This document shows, piece by piece, positions 63,101 through 64,000 of a stretch of DNA of 64,000 bases. Below the pieces are notes generated by a model. It ran no database searches. It was not told the origin of the DNA and worked only from the letters and a program-made list of their open reading frames with translations. The translations under genes were made by a program, and so were the position numbers. Origin of the DNA: Tigriopus japonicus (Eukaryota > Arthropoda > Copepoda > Harpacticoida > Harpacticidae); assembly GCA_010645155.1 (NCBI GenBank), contig JAAGOF010000204.1, positions 395,274-459,273 of the forward strand. Direction: 5' to 3'. Position 1 is the first letter of the stretch; every line of letters begins with the position of its first letter.

Positions 63101-64000
63101 CAACTAAGAACCCTTGTTGTGTTTGGGATGTGTACACATTAAGCATATAGAAAAGGCATTTGGGCCATAATAGTACATAGAACTAGTGGGAAGCTCAATC
63201 AAAAAATAGAAATTGAGTACTAACAACCCGTAAAAAAGACGCAGTACAAATTTTCCCCGTCACTTTACGCCCATAAAAAGAACTGAACTTCACGGAAGGC
63301 TTAAAGATACAGAATGAGAATATGAAAGCCAGCTTTTTAATCGCGCACACTTTTGAAAACAAGTATTTTTATCTATGAGACCGCATGTTAACGCGCATAA
63401 TTAAAAAAACTCGAGTACACCAAAGTCAAGTCAGATTAACGGGCTTGATTTGCATGTTTGGTCACACTGATTATCTCATAAACAATTGTGGTGGTCAAGT
63501 GGTGAGTGGTAACTAAAGACGTCTTAAGTGGTACGTGGTGCCATGCTCAACCCCAACAGTCCCCCCTAGCCAAATCAGCCTGACCAAAACTAGTACGCGA
63601 TCTAGACACCTAATATTTAAATAAATATCTAAGCAGAAGCTTGCCAACTAGCTCTTGTTGAATCCAAAGAACACCCTCTTTCATAACACGAACCGAAAGA
63701 AGTTCCAGGTGTTCAATCTTTTCTTTTTCTATCCTCTTTTAGTCCTCTATTAGACATATCCACCGTGATTCGTCTTTTCATATTAGTTGATTTTGAAGCA
63801 AATTAAATCGATCTTGATAAGAACAATTTGATCTGGACAATGGTCAATTATTTCCCCTCCTAGCTCTAAAAATGAACTAAAAATTAGGATATTGCGCTTC
63901 TTACCGGCAGCTTAATGTATAATAGAAAAGATGAACGTAGTTCATGGATAAACAGTTTAGTGGTACATGATTGTCATGCTAGTGCGGTTAAGGTTTCTTA
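57108..64000. other. Probable first intron and unassigned sequence
   Basis: No coding exon in the required phase was recognised after the donor at 57108. A partial dispersed repeat lies at 63381-63440. The remainder has only short unsupported open frames. Confidence 0.35.
63381..63440. repeat. Partial copy of the 18.3 kb foldback repeat
   Basis: CCGCATGTTAACGC and, further on, GAGTACACCAAAGTCAAGTC align with CCGTATGTTAACGC and AGTATACCAAAATCAAGTC at 18321-18373, in the same order and spacing. Only the left portion is recognisable. Confidence 0.55.

Overview
This window is nuclear DNA from an animal, most likely an arthropod and plausibly a small crustacean such as a copepod. The evidence is multi-exon genes with GT-AG introns, a Spätzle-family cytokine gene, a ZAD-type C2H2 zinc-finger gene (both families are characteristic of arthropods), many short non-autonomous DNA transposons, and two assembly gaps. 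Codon phase closes across every predicted junction in four genes, so those models were built by hand from open frame, splice sites and paralogue comparison. The species assignment is inference.

Layout. 1-2647: no supported gene. 2648-12530 (+): a complete potassium-dependent sodium/calcium exchanger (NCKX, SLC24-like), 11 coding exons, 609 aa. 14026-19128 (+): a tandem NCKX paralogue, also 11 coding exons, 539 aa, with introns at matching places. 19364-21638 (-): a secreted Spätzle-like cystine-knot protein, 7 coding exons, 393 aa, convergent with the second NCKX gene (235 bp between stop codons). 23742-34071 (-): a ZAD plus ten-finger C2H2 protein, 8 coding exons, 731 aa. Its 5.7 kb fifth intron contains a GNAT acetyltransferase gene of the arylalkylamine N-acetyltransferase type (30257-31124, +; first exon not found), so that gene is nested and antisense.

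From 34 kb to the end there is little recognisable coding sequence. Exceptions are two signal-peptide-like first exons on the + strand (44176-44302, broken by an in-frame stop, and 57020-57107, intact), a small minus-strand open frame near 45 kb, and a coding-like open frame at 26666-27052. The rest reads as long introns or intergenic DNA.

Mobile DNA is the main non-genic theme. At least nine inverted-repeat or foldback elements can be delimited by eye. Two have hAT-type ends with 8-bp target duplications (27946-28248; 35658-35884). A three-copy foldback family lies in and around the zinc-finger gene, and one copy carries a tRNA-derived SINE-like insertion. Both N gaps are flanked by near-identical direct duplicates, which points to unmerged haplotypes rather than biological repeats.

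No prokaryotic system, CRISPR array or rRNA was seen. The genes do not form one pathway; the only functional grouping is the NCKX pair.
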